Assembly (NCBI RefSeq): GCF_018332475.1
Contig: NZ_BOQB01000019.1
Location: forward strand, 1 to 64,000
DNA from: Bacillus sanguinis
GTDB lineage: Bacteria; Bacillota; Bacilli; Bacillales; Bacillaceae_G
Direction: 5' to 3'
DNA: 64,000 nucleotides
The position numbers were made by a program, and so were the translations under genes. The notes under the pieces are model-generated. The model was not told where the DNA came from, ran no database searches, and saw only the letters and a program-made list of their open reading frames with translations. This document shows, piece after piece, positions 42,115 to 52,639 of the stretch; position 1 is the stretch's first letter; the number at the start of each line of letters is the position of its first letter.

Positions 42115-45100
42115 CTATTTGCTTGCAACTAGTTCTTCTCCATCATCTAAACGAACGGAGACAAGTTTAGATACTCCTGACTCTTGCATTGTTACACCAT
42201 ACAACACGTCAGACTCTTCCATTGTACCTTTTCTATGTGTAATTACAATAAACTGTGTCTCATCACTAAATTTCTTTAAATACTGGGCAAAACGGGCAAC
42301 GTTTGCCTCGTCAAGAGCTGCCTCCACCTCATCTAGTACACAGAATGGGACTGGGCGCACTTTTAAAATACCAAATAACAGCGCAATTGCTGTTAAAGCA
42401 CGCTCTCCACCTGAAAGTAAACCTAAGTTTTGCAGTTTCTTCCCTGGCGGTTGCGCTACAATATCAATACCCGTATTTAATAAATCATCTGGATTCGTCA
42501 TGACTAAATCCGCTCTACCGCCCCCGAATAATTCAGAGAATACCGATTGAAACTCCATTCGAATTCCTTCAAAAGTAGTGGAAAATCGTTTTTTCATTTC
42601 TTCATCCATTTCAGTAATAAGTTGGTGCAATGTCGTTTTTGCTTCTTCTAGGTCATCTTTTTGCTCTAGTAAGAATGTATGACGCTCTGCTACACGCTCA
42701 TATTCATCAATTGCTCCTAAGTTTACTGTGCCTAGCTCTTCGATAGATAGTTTAATTAATTTCACCTTTTTACGTGCATCCTCGGCAGGCATCACCATTG
42801 TATACTTCAGTTTTGCTGCTTCAAATGAAATCGTATATGTTTCACGTAAATGTTGTAATCTATTTTCTAACTCTACATCAAGTCGGTTTATTTTTACTTC
42901 TTGATCTTTCAACATCTCAAGAATGTATTTATGTTTACCTGTTGTTTCTTTCAGATTACGCTCTAAATGTTCTACTCTCTCTTGTAACGATACGCGTTGT
43001 TCACGACGAGAGCGAATTAACTGTGAAGTTTGATTACGATCATATGCTTTCTTCTCGATCATATTCGTAATTTGCTCTTCACCACTTGAATTCGATGTCA
43101 TTTCTTGTTTTAAGAATGCTAAATCCTCTTTCGTTTTGACAAGCGTTGCATCCATTTCTTCTTTTTCCTTCGTCAATCGTTCAACTTTTTCTTTTTGATT
43201 AGATAAGCGTTGTTGCTTTTCAGCCGCCAACACTTTTAACTCAGTCATTTCTTTTTGAACTTTTTCTTTCGAAGTATGTTGCTCACTTTTTTGTTGTGTT
43301 AAAGCGACAATTTTGCTATCTAATCCCGTAATCTCCGCTTGAAGGGTCGCTAAAATCTTTTCTAGCTCTTCTTTACGCCCTTGTATCTTCACTTGATCTT
43401 GTAAGAATCCTTCAATCTCTAAATCGTAAATAGATAAACGATCATTAATACGATGTTCTTCTAATTCTAAGCGATTAATTTCTTCTCTTAATTTCTGTTC
43501 ATCTACACGCTCTGCTTCTACACTTTGTCTTAGTTCGCGTATTTGCACTTCTCTTTCTTGAATCTCTTGCTTTACTGCTTTAACAAAGTTTTCTAACTTC
43601 GTTGTTTTCTCTTCCATATCAGTTAACTTGCTCGTCCACTCTTCTAGTTCACGTTGACGTCCTAATAATGAAGATTTCGCCTGTTTTACCGCTCCACCTG
43701 TCATAGAACCACCAGGGTTCACTACATCACCTTCGATTGTTACAATGCGATAACGGTATTGCAGTTGTTTCGCTAGCTCATTAGCCCCGCGTAAATCTTT
43801 CGCAACAATAACTGTACCTAATAAATTTGAAACTACATTTTCATATTTATTGTTATATTGCACAAGTTCTGCCGCCACACCTACAAACGATGGGTGTTGA
43901 TTTACAATACGTAATTGTTCAAATGATAGCGATCTACTTTTAATAACAGCTTGCGGTAAAAACGTTGCTCGCCCATGTTTATTTTGTTTTAAAAACGCAA
44001 TTGCATTACGAGCATGTTCTTCTTTTTGTACGACAATATGTTGCATTGCTGCACCTAGAGCAATTTCCATTGCAATTTCATATTCTTTCGGCACCGTCAG
44101 CAGTTCTGCAACAGCACCTTCAATACCTTGCAACCTATTTTCTCTAGCCTTTAATACTTCACGTACTCCTTGATAGAAACCAGAGTAGTCTTCTTGCATC
44201 TCTTCTAGCATTTCTTTTCGAGAACGTGCTTGTTGTACAAATTGATACGCTTGATACAGTTTTGTTTCGTTTTCACTATACTGTGTCTTACATTTCCCAA
44301 GTGCTGCTTCTGTCTTTTGTATATTCGAAAGGATACCAGCTACTTTTTCTTTCACTTGTTCATAACTTTCCACAAGTTTTGTCTTTTTCGCTGTAATTTC
44401 CATGCGCATTTCTACATATTTCGCATTTTCTTCGTCAAGGCGTTCATTTTTAGAGTTTTGTTGTTTAGATTGTTCTTCAATCATAGATAATTCATTACGA
44501 TGACTAGCTTGTTGATTTAAAAGTTCAATATAGTCACCTTTTAAATTCTCAATTTGTTCCTCTAAATTGTCGGCAAACGTTGCAAGTAATTGCTCATTAT
44601 CATGCAATTTCGTCTCCAATTCTTTTACTTGATTTACAAATTGCATCAACACTTCTGTACTTGATTCTATTTCACCATCATAACTTGTAGCTTTCGCTGT
44701 TAATTCAACAATTAACTGTTCGAGTTGCGCACAATGCGTCGTTGCATTTTGCTTTCTCTCTTTTAATAGCTCACGCTGCCCTTCTAACTTTTCTAGTTCT
44801 TTACTAGAAAGAAGAAGTACTTCTTGTAAGGAATCTACAGACTCATCTACTGCTTGTAATTGGCCTCGTAATTCCTCTAGCTCTTCTTCACCTTTTTGTA
44901 AATGCGTTGACATTTTCGCTTCTTCGTTTTTATTATGCCCAAACTGATTTCGAAGCGCTTCCCATTTTTCATGTAATTCTTCAATTTCATGTACAATAAG
45001 CGCTGCTTCTACTTTCTCTAATTCTTCTTTTTTCTCAAGATAATCTTTCGCAATAGAAGCTTGTCTTTCTAAAGGTTCTACTTGACTACTTAATTCGTGA

Positions 45101-45684
45101 ATGATATCTTGTACACGATTTAAGTTTTCTTGTGTATCTGCTAATTTTGCTTCCGCTTTCTTTTTACGAAGTTTGTATTTCAACACTCCAGCAGCTTCTT
45201 CAAATACACCACGACGTTCTTCTGATTTACTGCTTAAAATCTCTTCAACTTTCCCCTGGCTAATAATCGAAAAAGCTTCTCTTCCCATACCAGAGTCCAT
45301 AAATAAATCGATAATATCTTTCAATCTACATGATTGTTTATTAATATAAAAATCGCTATCACCAGAACGAGATACACGACGTGTTACACATACCTCATTG
45401 TATTCAATCGGTAAACGTTGATCTTCATTATTTAAAGTTATTGTTACTTCAGCAACATTAACTGCTCTTCTCGTATCACTGCCCGCAAAAATAATATCCT
45501 CCATCTTTGCACCACGTAATGATTTTGCAGATTGTTCACCAAGTACCCAGCGAATAGCATCCGTAATATTACTTTTCCCACTTCCATTAGGTCCTACTAC
45601 AGAAGTTACTCCTGGGACAAAATCAACAGATACACGCTCAGCAAAAGACTTAAATCCTGCTATTTCTAATCTTTTTAAAAACAC
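42115..45684 (-). CDS. smc: Chromosome partition ATPase SMC
   Basis: Condensin ATPase that loops and segregates DNA with ScpA and ScpB. Walker A GPNGSGKS at residues 31-38, long coiled coils, a hinge around 510-650 (with GGSMTGGAVK), ABC signature LLSGGERAL near 1091 and Walker B FCVLDEVEAALDE near 1121. 1189 residues, full length. AGGAGG precedes the ATG. It follows rnc after a strong hairpin. Confidence 0.98.
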   Translation of the reverse strand: MFLKRLEIAGFKSFAERVSVDFVPGVTSVVGPNGSGKSNITDAIRWVLGEQSAKSLRGAKMEDIIFAGSDTRRAVNVAEVTITLNNEDQRLPIEYNEVCVTRRVSRSGDSDFYINKQSCRLKDIIDLFMDSGMGREAFSIISQGKVEEILSSKSEERRGVFEEAAGVLKYKLRKKKAEAKLADTQENLNRVQDIIHELSSQVEPLERQASIAKDYLEKKEELEKVEAALIVHEIEELHEKWEALRNQFGHNKNEEAKMSTHLQKGEEELEELRGQLQAVDESVDSLQEVLLLSSKELEKLEGQRELLKERKQNATTHCAQLEQLIVELTAKATSYDGEIESSTEVLMQFVNQVKELETKLHDNEQLLATFADNLEEQIENLKGDYIELLNQQASHRNELSMIEEQSKQQNSKNERLDEENAKYVEMRMEITAKKTKLVESYEQVKEKVAGILSNIQKTEAALGKCKTQYSENETKLYQAYQFVQQARSRKEMLEEMQEDYSGFYQGVREVLKARENRLQGIEGAVAELLTVPKEYEIAMEIALGAAMQHIVVQKEEHARNAIAFLKQNKHGRATFLPQAVIKSRSLSFEQLRIVNQHPSFVGVAAELVQYNNKYENVVSNLLGTVIVAKDLRGANELAKQLQYRYRIVTIEGDVVNPGGSMTGGAVKQAKSSLLGRQRELEEWTSKLTDMEEKTTKLENFVKAVKQEIQEREVQIRELRQSVEAERVDEQKLREEINRLELEEHRINDRLSIYDLEIEGFLQDQVKIQGRKEELEKILATLQAEITGLDSKIVALTQQKSEQHTSKEKVQKEMTELKVLAAEKQQRLSNQKEKVERLTKEKEEMDATLVKTKEDLAFLKQEMTSNSSGEEQITNMIEKKAYDRNQTSQLIRSRREQRVSLQERVEHLERNLKETTGKHKYILEMLKDQEVKINRLDVELENRLQHLRETYTISFEAAKLKYTMVMPAEDARKKVKLIKLSIEELGTVNLGAIDEYERVAERHTFLLEQKDDLEEAKTTLHQLITEMDEEMKKRFSTTFEGIRMEFQSVFSELFGGGRADLVMTNPDDLLNTGIDIVAQPPGKKLQNLGLLSGGERALTAIALLFGILKVRPVPFCVLDEVEAALDEANVARFAQYLKKFSDETQFIVITHRKGTMEESDVLYGVTMQESGVSKLVSVRLDDGEELVASK

Positions 45685-45798
45685 GAAAGGCCTTCCTCCT
45701 ATTCTCCGTCGCTATAACTGTTATCTAGACAAAAACGAGCTATCATACGGATTTCCCTTCCTTTTATTCACAAACAAAAAGAAAGTTTCATTCTATGC

Positions 45799-45835
45799 AT
45801 AAGGAATCCCCCTCATTCAAAGGGGGATTCCTTAT
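45799..45835 (-). terminator. Perfect 15-bp hairpin over the rnc stop codon
   Basis: Minus strand ATAAGGAATCCCCCT-TTGAATG-AGGGGGATTCCTTAT; the left arm contains the rnc TAA (45832-45834). No U-run follows, so it may be a weak terminator, an mRNA end protector or a double-strand processing site rather than a classical terminator. Confidence 0.6.
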
Positions 45836-46569
45836 AGTTGTTCTTTTAATTTTTTCAATGCTTCTGCAGCAGCTTGCTGCTCTGCTTCTTTTTTCGACTT
45901 GCCACTACCAAGACCTAAAGCCACGTTATTTAACGTAACACGTGACACAAATTCTCGATTGTGGGCCGGTCCTTTTTCCTGCAAAATTTGATACTCAATA
46001 TTGCCACTACCATCACGCTGAATCAACTCTTGTAATTGACTCTTATAATCCATCACATGAGAAAAAGCACCTTCATTAATTTTAGGGTATACAATTTCTT
46101 TTAAGAATCCCCATACTGTTTCTAACCCTTGATCAAGATAAAGGGCACCAATAAACGCTTCAAAGACATCCGCTAATAAAGCTGGTCGTTCACGTCCACC
46201 TGTCATTTCCTCACCTTTTCCTAATAAAACAAGGCTACCAAATGACAACTCGTTTGCAAAACGAACAAGAGATGGTTCACATACAATAGCTGCACGTAGT
46301 TTTGTTAACTCTCCTTCGCTCATTGTCGGATATTTTTGAAACAGATACTGCGACACAGTAAGTTCCAACACTGCATCTCCAAGGAATTCGAGACGCTCAT
46401 TGTCTTCATGCGGTTTTTTTCGATGCTCATTCACATACGATGAATGCGTAAATGCTTGAATCAATAATTTTTCATCTGAAAACGTAATACCTATCTCTTC
46501 TTGAAATACTTTAAACGCTTCACGATATTTTGTTTCGTATTTTTTTTCTCTATGTTTTCGGTACGGCAT
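45832..46569 (-). CDS. rnc: Ribonuclease III
   Basis: Double-strand-specific endoribonuclease that processes rRNA and structured mRNAs. Catalytic signature [14 protein letters not shown] (about 56-69) and the second acidic cluster [15 protein letters not shown] (about 130-144), then a dsRNA-binding domain at the C terminus (ending [21 protein letters not shown], in parts). The ATG at 46569 (245 residues) has GGAGGG before it; the frame is open 17 codons upstream without support. Confidence 0.97.
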   Translation of the reverse strand: MPYRKHREKKYETKYREAFKVFQEEIGITFSDEKLLIQAFTHSSYVNEHRKKPHEDNERLEFLGDAVLELTVSQYLFQKYPTMSEGELTKLRAAIVCEPSLVRFANELSFGSLVLLGKGEEMTGGRERPALLADVFEAFIGALYLDQGLETVWGFLKEIVYPKINEGAFSHVMDYKSQLQELIQRDGSGNIEYQILQEKGPAHNREFVSRVTLNNVALGLGSGKSKKEAEQQAAAEALKKLKEQL

Positions 46570-46627
46570 AGGTCCCTCCAGATATAAGCCGAGAAGCCCC
46601 GCTAAAAAACGGGACTTCACTTAAGCA

Positions 46628-46861
46628 TTATAGATGACTCTCTATGTAAGTCACAGCATCGCCAACAGTAGCAATCTTTTCAGCATCTTCATCAGAAATT
46701 TCCATTTCGAATTCATCTTCCAATTGCATTACAAGTTCTACTACATCTAGGGAGTCTGCGCCTAAATCTTCTTTAAAGCTCGCAGCTGGTACTACTTCAG
46801 TTTCTTCTACACCTAAACGATCAACGATGATTTTTGTTACACGCTCTAAAACATCTGCCAT
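46628..46861 (-). CDS. acpP: Acyl carrier protein
   Basis: Carries growing acyl chains on a phosphopantetheine arm attached to Ser37 in the invariant [12 protein letters not shown]. The ATG at 46861 (77 residues) has GGGGAGGTGA 5 nt before it; an in-frame GTG three codons earlier overlaps it. A TATAAT lies at 46883-46888 on the minus strand and may be part of a separate acpP promoter, but the -35 region is poor. Confidence 0.98.
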
Positions 46862-46930
46862 TCCATTCACCTCCCCTCAAATATTATATTAAATATTGTC
46901 CAAAAAAACTAGTTGAAATCAATTCTTTTA

Positions 46931-47671
46931 TTACATTACCATTCCGCCATCAACATTTAACGTTTGCCCTGTAACATATTTGCTTTGATCAGAGGCAAAA
47001 AACGTTACAGTATTTGCGATATCTTGCGCTTCACCAAATTGAGCTGCAGGAATTAATTTTAACATTTCGGCTTTTATATTTTCATCTAATACATCTGTCA
47101 TATCCGTTGCAATAAACCCTGGAGCAATTGCATTTACAGTAATATTACGGCTCGCTAATTCTTTTGCTGACGTTTTTGTTAATCCAATTACACCCGCTTT
47201 AGCAGCGACATAGTTTGCTTGTCCTGGATTACCTGTTACCCCAACAACAGAAGCGATATTAATAATACGTCCATGACGTTGACGCATCATATATCGAGAT
47301 ACTGCCTTCGTGCATAAGAATACACCCTTTAGGTTTGTATTAATAACTGTATCCCATTCTTCTTCTTTCATACGCATTAATAAATTATCTTTTGTTACAC
47401 CTGCATTATTTACAAGAATATCAACTTGTCCAAATGTATCTACAGTTTGTTTCACCATATTTGTAACGTCTTCAGCATTTGCAACATCTGCTCTTACTGC
47501 AATTGCATCCGAACCTAATTTCTTTATTTCATCAACTACTTCATTTGCCTTTTGCTCATTACCAGCATAATTTACTACAACATTTGCCCCTTGTTTCGCT
47601 AAATCAATCGCAATTGCACGACCAATTCCACGTGAAGCACCCGTTACTAATGCTACTTTCCCTTTTAACAT
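46931..47671 (-). CDS. fabG: 3-oxoacyl-[acyl-carrier-protein] reductase
   Basis: NADPH-dependent reductase of the fatty-acid elongation cycle, a classical short-chain dehydrogenase: TGASRGIG (about 11-18), NNAG (about 88-91), and the catalytic Ser-Tyr-Lys set with YVAAK near residue 153. The ATG at 47671 shares its A with the fabD TGA stop (TGATG); AGAGGAG lies in the fabD end. 246 residues. Confidence 0.97.
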   Translation of the reverse strand: MLKGKVALVTGASRGIGRAIAIDLAKQGANVVVNYAGNEQKANEVVDEIKKLGSDAIAVRADVANAEDVTNMVKQTVDTFGQVDILVNNAGVTKDNLLMRMKEEEWDTVINTNLKGVFLCTKAVSRYMMRQRHGRIINIASVVGVTGNPGQANYVAAKAGVIGLTKTSAKELASRNITVNAIAPGFIATDMTDVLDENIKAEMLKLIPAAQFGEAQDIANTVTFFASDQSKYVTGQTLNVDGGMVM

Positions 47672-48615
47672 CAATTTTCTCCTCTCAAATTCGAAATGGT
47701 ATCTTGTAATGTCTCTTCATCATATATCGCGTATGCTTTCACTGACGAATCAATTGACTTCATAAGTCCAGCAAGTACTTTCCCAGGTCCAATCTCAATA
47801 AATGTATCTACCCCTTGATTCACCATGTATTCAATGGATGGGTACCATAAGACAGGCGAATAGAGCTGCTCGATTAGCTTTTCTTGAATATGTGTACCAC
47901 TTGTAATAACGTCTGCTGTTACATTTGCGATAACCGGAATATTCGTATCTTGAATTGTAATTTCATTTAAGACACTTTGGAATTTCTCCGCTGCTGGCTT
48001 CATAAGCGAAGAGTGGAACGGTCCACTTACCTTAAGCGGAACAGCTCTCTTTGCGCCATTTTCCTTCGCTCTTTGAGAAGCAATCTCGACTCCTTGCTTT
48101 GTTCCAGAAATCACAATTTGCTTCGTACTATTCATATTAGCGATTTGTACTGCATATCCCTCACTTGTTACTTCCTCCGTAACTTGTTTTAGCATATGTG
48201 GATCAGCACCTAAAATAGCCGCCATTGCACCTTCTCCGCCAGGAACAGCTTCTTCCATATATTCCCCACGTTTCCTTACAGCGTATACAGCATCTTCAAA
48301 AGTTATCGCACCCGCTGCTACAAGAGCGCTGTATTCACCTAAACTATGCCCTGCGACAAAATCTGGTGTAATATCATACTCTTTTAAAGCTGTCAAAATA
48401 GCAAAACTCGTTGTTAATAAGGCAGGTTGCGCATTTGTCGTTAACGTAAGCTTTTCCTGCGGCCCTTCAAAAATCACTTCCGAGAGTGAATCTTGCAATA
48501 CCTCATCTGCTTTTGCAAATACATTTGCAACCTCTTTATTATTCTCTGCTAACTGTTTACCCATTCCAACTGCCTGTGAACCTTGGCCCGGAAAAAGAAA
48601 TGCTAGTTTTCCCAT
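47671..48615 (-). CDS. fabD: Malonyl-CoA-ACP transacylase
   Basis: Moves malonyl groups from CoA to ACP. N-terminal FPGQGSQ (about 8-14), nucleophile Ser near residue 90 in GHSLGEYSA, and GPFHSSLM with the catalytic His (about 200). 314 residues. It is 14 nt after plsX and overlaps fabG by one base. Confidence 0.98.
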   Translation of the reverse strand: MGKLAFLFPGQGSQAVGMGKQLAENNKEVANVFAKADEVLQDSLSEVIFEGPQEKLTLTTNAQPALLTTSFAILTALKEYDITPDFVAGHSLGEYSALVAAGAITFEDAVYAVRKRGEYMEEAVPGGEGAMAAILGADPHMLKQVTEEVTSEGYAVQIANMNSTKQIVISGTKQGVEIASQRAKENGAKRAVPLKVSGPFHSSLMKPAAEKFQSVLNEITIQDTNIPVIANVTADVITSGTHIQEKLIEQLYSPVLWYPSIEYMVNQGVDTFIEIGPGKVLAGLMKSIDSSVKAYAIYDEETLQDTISNLRGEN

Positions 48616-48629
48616 TTCAAATCCTCCTC

Positions 48630-49622
48630 TTATTGGAGTGGCTCTTTCTCCATTACACTTGAAATAGTAGGAATAACTTCTTTCGCTACCATTTCTCTCG
48701 TTTGACGAATCGCACTAAATATCGATTGGTCATTAGAAGAACCGTGAGCCTTAATGACAGGAGCCTTCAATCCGAATAATGCCGCTCCTCCATACTCCGA
48801 ATAATCCATTTTATCTTTTAATACCATAAGTTTTGGCTTTAATACCGCTGCGGCTAATTTGCTCGTAAACGAACTCATTAACTGGTCTTTTAACATAGAG
48901 AATAATGCAAGCGCTGTTCCTTCTAATGATTTCAGTGCTACATTACCTGTAAAACCATCACATACAACAACATCTGCTACACCTTGCAATAAATCTCTTG
49001 ATTCAACGTTCCCAACAAAATTAATTGGGGCATCCTTAAGCATTGCAAAGACTTGTTTTGAAAGCTCGTTCCCTTTTCCATCCTCTGTTCCAACGTTTAA
49101 AAGTCCAACGCGAGGATTTTTAATTCCTCTTACTTTCTCAGCGTATACAGATCCCATTACTGCATATTGATATAAGTGAATTGGTTTTGCATCAACGTTC
49201 GCTCCAACATCTAACATAACAAAACCTTCTCCATCAACAGTTGGCATGGTAGGGGATAACGCTGGTCGCTCAATACCTTCCATACGACCTACAACAAACA
49301 ATCCAGCCGCCATTAAAGCCCCTGTACTACCAGCTGATATACAAGCATCTGCTACGCCGTCTTTCACTTGCTGCGCTGCTAGTACCATTGAAGCTTGTTT
49401 CTTTCGACGAACCGCTCTTACTGGTTCATCTGTCGATTCAATTTTTTCATCTGTATGAAGTATAGTAATTCGTTCTTCACTCGTTAAATATTGACGAATT
49501 TCCTCTTCTTTCCCTACTAACGTAATATGTAAATCAGAATATTCCTTAATAGCTTTCATTGCTCCTAATACGACAGCCTTTGGAGCATGATCGCCGCCCA
49601 TTGCATCTATTGCGATTTTCAT
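48630..49622 (-). CDS. plsX: Phosphate acyltransferase PlsX
   Basis: Converts acyl-ACP to acyl-phosphate, the donor for PlsY in phosphatidate synthesis. Begins [35 protein letters not shown] (about 92-108) and [17 protein letters not shown] (about 217-233) are conserved. 330 residues. Its ATG overlaps the fapR stop by 4 nt (ATGA). It belongs to the FapR-controlled unit. Confidence 0.98.
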
Positions 49623-50212
49623 AAGTTGTTACCTTCCTCACTATAATTACTAGATCGATACATTTCAAAAGTGCCTGTAAAAACAAGTTCTTCTCCAACA
49701 AAACTACGCACTTTGACAACGGTCCGTCCTTTATCATTCTCTACATCTTCAACGCGCGCTTTCGCAACGACACGCTCTCCTAATTTTACAGGACGAATGT
49801 ATCGAATGGTAGACTTTGCAGTTAAAGCTAATTCTTCATCAATAACCGCAACAGCTAGTGAGTTTGCTTGTGCAAACAAATGATGCCCACGGGCAATTTG
49901 ATTTCTTTTAAATACGTGTTCTACCTTCACTTCAAAGATAGAAATCGCATGTCTATCTAATTCTATATCGATAATTTCTCCGACAACCTCTTCTAACGGT
50001 AAAGATTTCACATCTTCTTCATGTTGCTTTGTAGCTACATGTTTAATTCTTTCTCTTAATTCAGGAATAGATAATTCCATACGATCAAGACGTACGGTTT
50101 GTATACTCACTTGAAATTTTTCTGCTAAATCTTCATCCGTAATAAAAGGATTCGTTTCTATAGTTTGTTGTAATAATTCTTGTCTTTCTTTTTTACTTCT
50201 TCTTTTTTTCAT
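49619..50212 (-). CDS. fapR: Fatty acid and phospholipid biosynthesis repressor FapR
   Basis: Represses lipid synthesis genes until malonyl-CoA or malonyl-ACP binds it. N-terminal DeoR-like helix-turn-helix ([22 protein letters not shown] in parts, about 23-44) and a C-terminal hot-dog thioesterase-like domain (about 95-190). The ATG at 50212 (197 residues, MKKRRSKKE) is the family start; its ribosome-binding site (GATGGTG) is weak, and a longer open frame upstream overlaps the promoter and operator, so is rejected. Confidence 0.97.
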
Positions 50213-50228
50213 ACCGCACCATCCATTT

Positions 50229-50245
50229 TTATGACTAGGTACTAA
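50229..50245 (-). promoter_or_regulatory. FapR operator
   Basis: Minus strand TTAGTACCTAGTCATAA, a 17-bp imperfect palindrome that closely matches the known FapR box. It lies right at the predicted transcription start of fapR, where binding would block initiation and give autoregulation of fapR-plsX-fabD-fabG. Confidence 0.85.
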
Positions 50246-50249
50246 CAGT

Positions 50250-50278
50250 AGTATATAATCATTAAAAGTAGAATGCAA
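50250..50278 (-). promoter_or_regulatory. Sigma-A promoter of fapR-plsX-fabD-fabG
   Basis: Minus strand TTGCAT, 17-nt spacer, TATACT. The -35 box forms the right arm of a hairpin found after recG. Confidence 0.75.
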
Positions 50279-50296
50279 CAAAAACTTTTGTTGCAT
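50273..50296 (-). terminator. Hairpin after recG
   Basis: ATGCAACAAAA and TTTTGTTGCAT form a near-perfect 24-bp palindrome 5 nt below the recG stop codon. The U-run lies within the arm rather than after it, so it is at best a weak terminator. Confidence 0.5.
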
Positions 50297-50300
50297 CCCT

Positions 50301-52349
50301 TTAATCGAGCTTCTCTCCTTGGAACACACCTGTCCCGTCAAGGTACGTACGCAGCGATGCATATTGATCATTATGCCAAAACGCTTCTGAATCTACTAGT
50401 AACGCCGCATCTTGTCTAGCTGTTTCTAACGCTCGATAATCATGTACCATATCAGCAACCTTGAATTCTGGTAAACCACTTTGCTTACTTCCGAAGAAAT
50501 CTCCAGGACCTCTTAACTCTAAATCTTTTTCTGACAATACAAATCCATCATTCGTTTCGGTCATAATACGCATTCGTTCTTTTCCCGTTTCCGATTTTGG
50601 ATCCGCGATTAATAAGCAATACGACTGTTCACTACCACGGCCAACACGCCCTCTCAGCTGATGAAGCTGCGATAAACCAAAACGCTCTGCATCATAAATA
50701 ACCATTACAGTCGCATTCGGTACGTTCACACCTACTTCAACAACTGTTGTCGACACAAGAATTTGCACTTTATTTTCACTAAATTGTCCCATTATCTCTT
50801 CTTTTTCTTGAGATGATAATCTTCCATGCATTAATCCGACTTGACATTTCCCTTGATAATGATGAGTCAGCATACTATGTAAGTCGATCGCATTTTGTAC
50901 ATCAAGTTTCTCAGATTCTTCAATAAGGGGACAAATTACATATGCTTGTCTTCCTTTTTTTATCTCCTTCTCCACAAAACCGAGAACTCGATCTAACATA
51001 TCATGTTTTGCCCAGTATGTTTCAATTACCTTTCTACCAGCTGGCATCTCATCGATTATAGAAACATCCATCTCCCCAAATGCAGTAATTGCTAACGTAC
51101 GCGGAATTGGGGTCGCCGTCATAAATAATACGTCCGGACTTTCACCTTTCTCTCTTAAAACTCGTCGCTGCGCTACACCAAATCGATGTTGCTCATCAGT
51201 AATAACGAGACCTAACCTATGAAAGATAACTTCATCTTGAATTAAAGCATGTGTTCCAACAAGGATATCTATTTCTCCTTGTTCTAATTTTGCTAAAATT
51301 TCCCGGCGTCTCGCGCCTTTAACTGAACTTGTTAACAATTCAACTTTCATACCAAAGTGTGAGAACGTCTCTGCAAGCGATTGATAATGTTGTTCTGCTA
51401 AAATTTCTGTAGGAACCATTAAAGCACCTTGATAGTGCGCTAATTTCGCTGCATAAAGACCAATTGCTGCAACAACCGTTTTACCAGAACCTACATCACC
51501 TTGTAACAAACGATTCATTCGATAAGGAGATGTCATATCTTTCATAATTTCATCTACAACCCGGCGCTGCGCGCCAGTTAACGGAAACGGAAGTGCATCG
51601 ATAAACTCTTGCAATTCTGCTAAAGGAATTTCTTTTTTCGTCCCTTTCGAATTTTCCCTCTCCATTTTCCGTAATGTTTGCATTTTCAACTGAAATAAGA
51701 AAAATTCCTCATATACAAAACGGCGACGCGCTTGTTTTAAATCTTCCTGCCCTACCGGGAAATGGAGCGCCTTGAGCGCTTCATAACGCGGCAGTAATTT
51801 ATATCGACTTAGCAATCCATCAGGCAATACTTCGACTATAGAGTCTCCATACTCCTTTAACGCTTGTGCAATAAAGCGGCGCATCTGTTTTACTGTAAGT
51901 TTCCCTTTCACCGAGTATACAGGTTCAACTTCTTGTTGACGTACAACAGGTCCAAAATGAAGCTCTGATACCGCAATCGTTTGACGGTGCTGATCCCATT
52001 TACCTGTTATCGTTACCGTTTCATCTAAAGTTAACTTCTGCTTATAGTACGGTCTATTAAAACATACAGCTGTAATTAAATAACGACCTACGAGGACACG
52101 AACCGTAAGGCGCGACTTTTTCTTCCCATAATATTGCAGTAAAGGAGCACTATGAACTTTTCCCTCAACTGTTACACGTTCATCATGCTTGACTTCAGCA
52201 AGATCTTTCATCGCATAATCTTCATAACGGTACGGAAAATGTTCTAATAGATGAGAAACTGTATAAATCCCCATCTCGTGTAGTAACTCAGATGTTTCTC
52301 CTCCGATTCCCTTTACATCCGTAACAGGAACTTGTACAACTTCATTCAA
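50301..52349 (-). CDS. recG: ATP-dependent DNA helicase RecG
   Basis: Remodels stalled replication forks and branch-migrates Holliday junctions. N-terminal wedge/OB domain (about 1-240), Walker A GDVGSGKT near residue 286, DEQH box near 383, helicase motifs [10 protein letters not shown] and [16 protein letters not shown] chose the TTG at 52349 (682 residues, [17 protein letters not shown]), 10 nt from GGAG; a GTG three codons earlier is too close to it. Confidence 0.95.
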
Positions 52350-52441
52350 GATTCTCACGCTCCGTCACATTATTTTCTTTGATACATTATCGATTAACAC
52401 GATTGACATCTGTAATCGCTCTCTTTCACCTTATATATTCT

Positions 52442-52471
52442 ATCATAGGCATTCTAAGAGAAACTACTCAA
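52442..52471 (-). promoter_or_regulatory. Promoter of recG
   Basis: Minus strand TTGAGT, 18-nt spacer, TATGAT, about 95 nt before recG and just after the fakA terminator. Confidence 0.5.
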
Positions 52472-52490
52472 ATACCTCATAAGCAACACG

Positions 52491-52530
52491 AAAGAAAAGA
52501 GCCTCACTATTAGCAGCAAGGCTCTTTTTT
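52491..52530 (-). terminator. Intrinsic terminator after fakA
   Basis: Minus strand AAGAGCCT, 14-nt loop, AGGCTCTT, then TTCTTTC. It lies about 110 nt below fakA; nothing gene-like is seen between them. It could work on both strands because T-runs flank both sides. Confidence 0.8.
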
Positions 52531-52639
52531 ATCTTCAATATGCTAGCCTTTTGAATAAAAACTAGTAATAGACTTCATATTACTACTTCTTATCCATTAG
52601 CAAGTGTGTAATCCATTTATTCCTAAAATGAATTTTTTC

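Noticed and set aside
42119-42550. 143-codon plus-strand open frame inside smc (similar long antisense frames in cdsA at 18978-19454, trmD region and topA)
   Set aside because: Antisense to conserved motifs of the real genes, with low-complexity Ser/Thr-rich or His/Leu-rich translations typical of shadow frames.
50213-50371. N-terminal extension of FapR by 53 codons
   Set aside because: It would run through the promoter, the FapR operator and the recG 3' end; the first residue of the known family start is at 50212.
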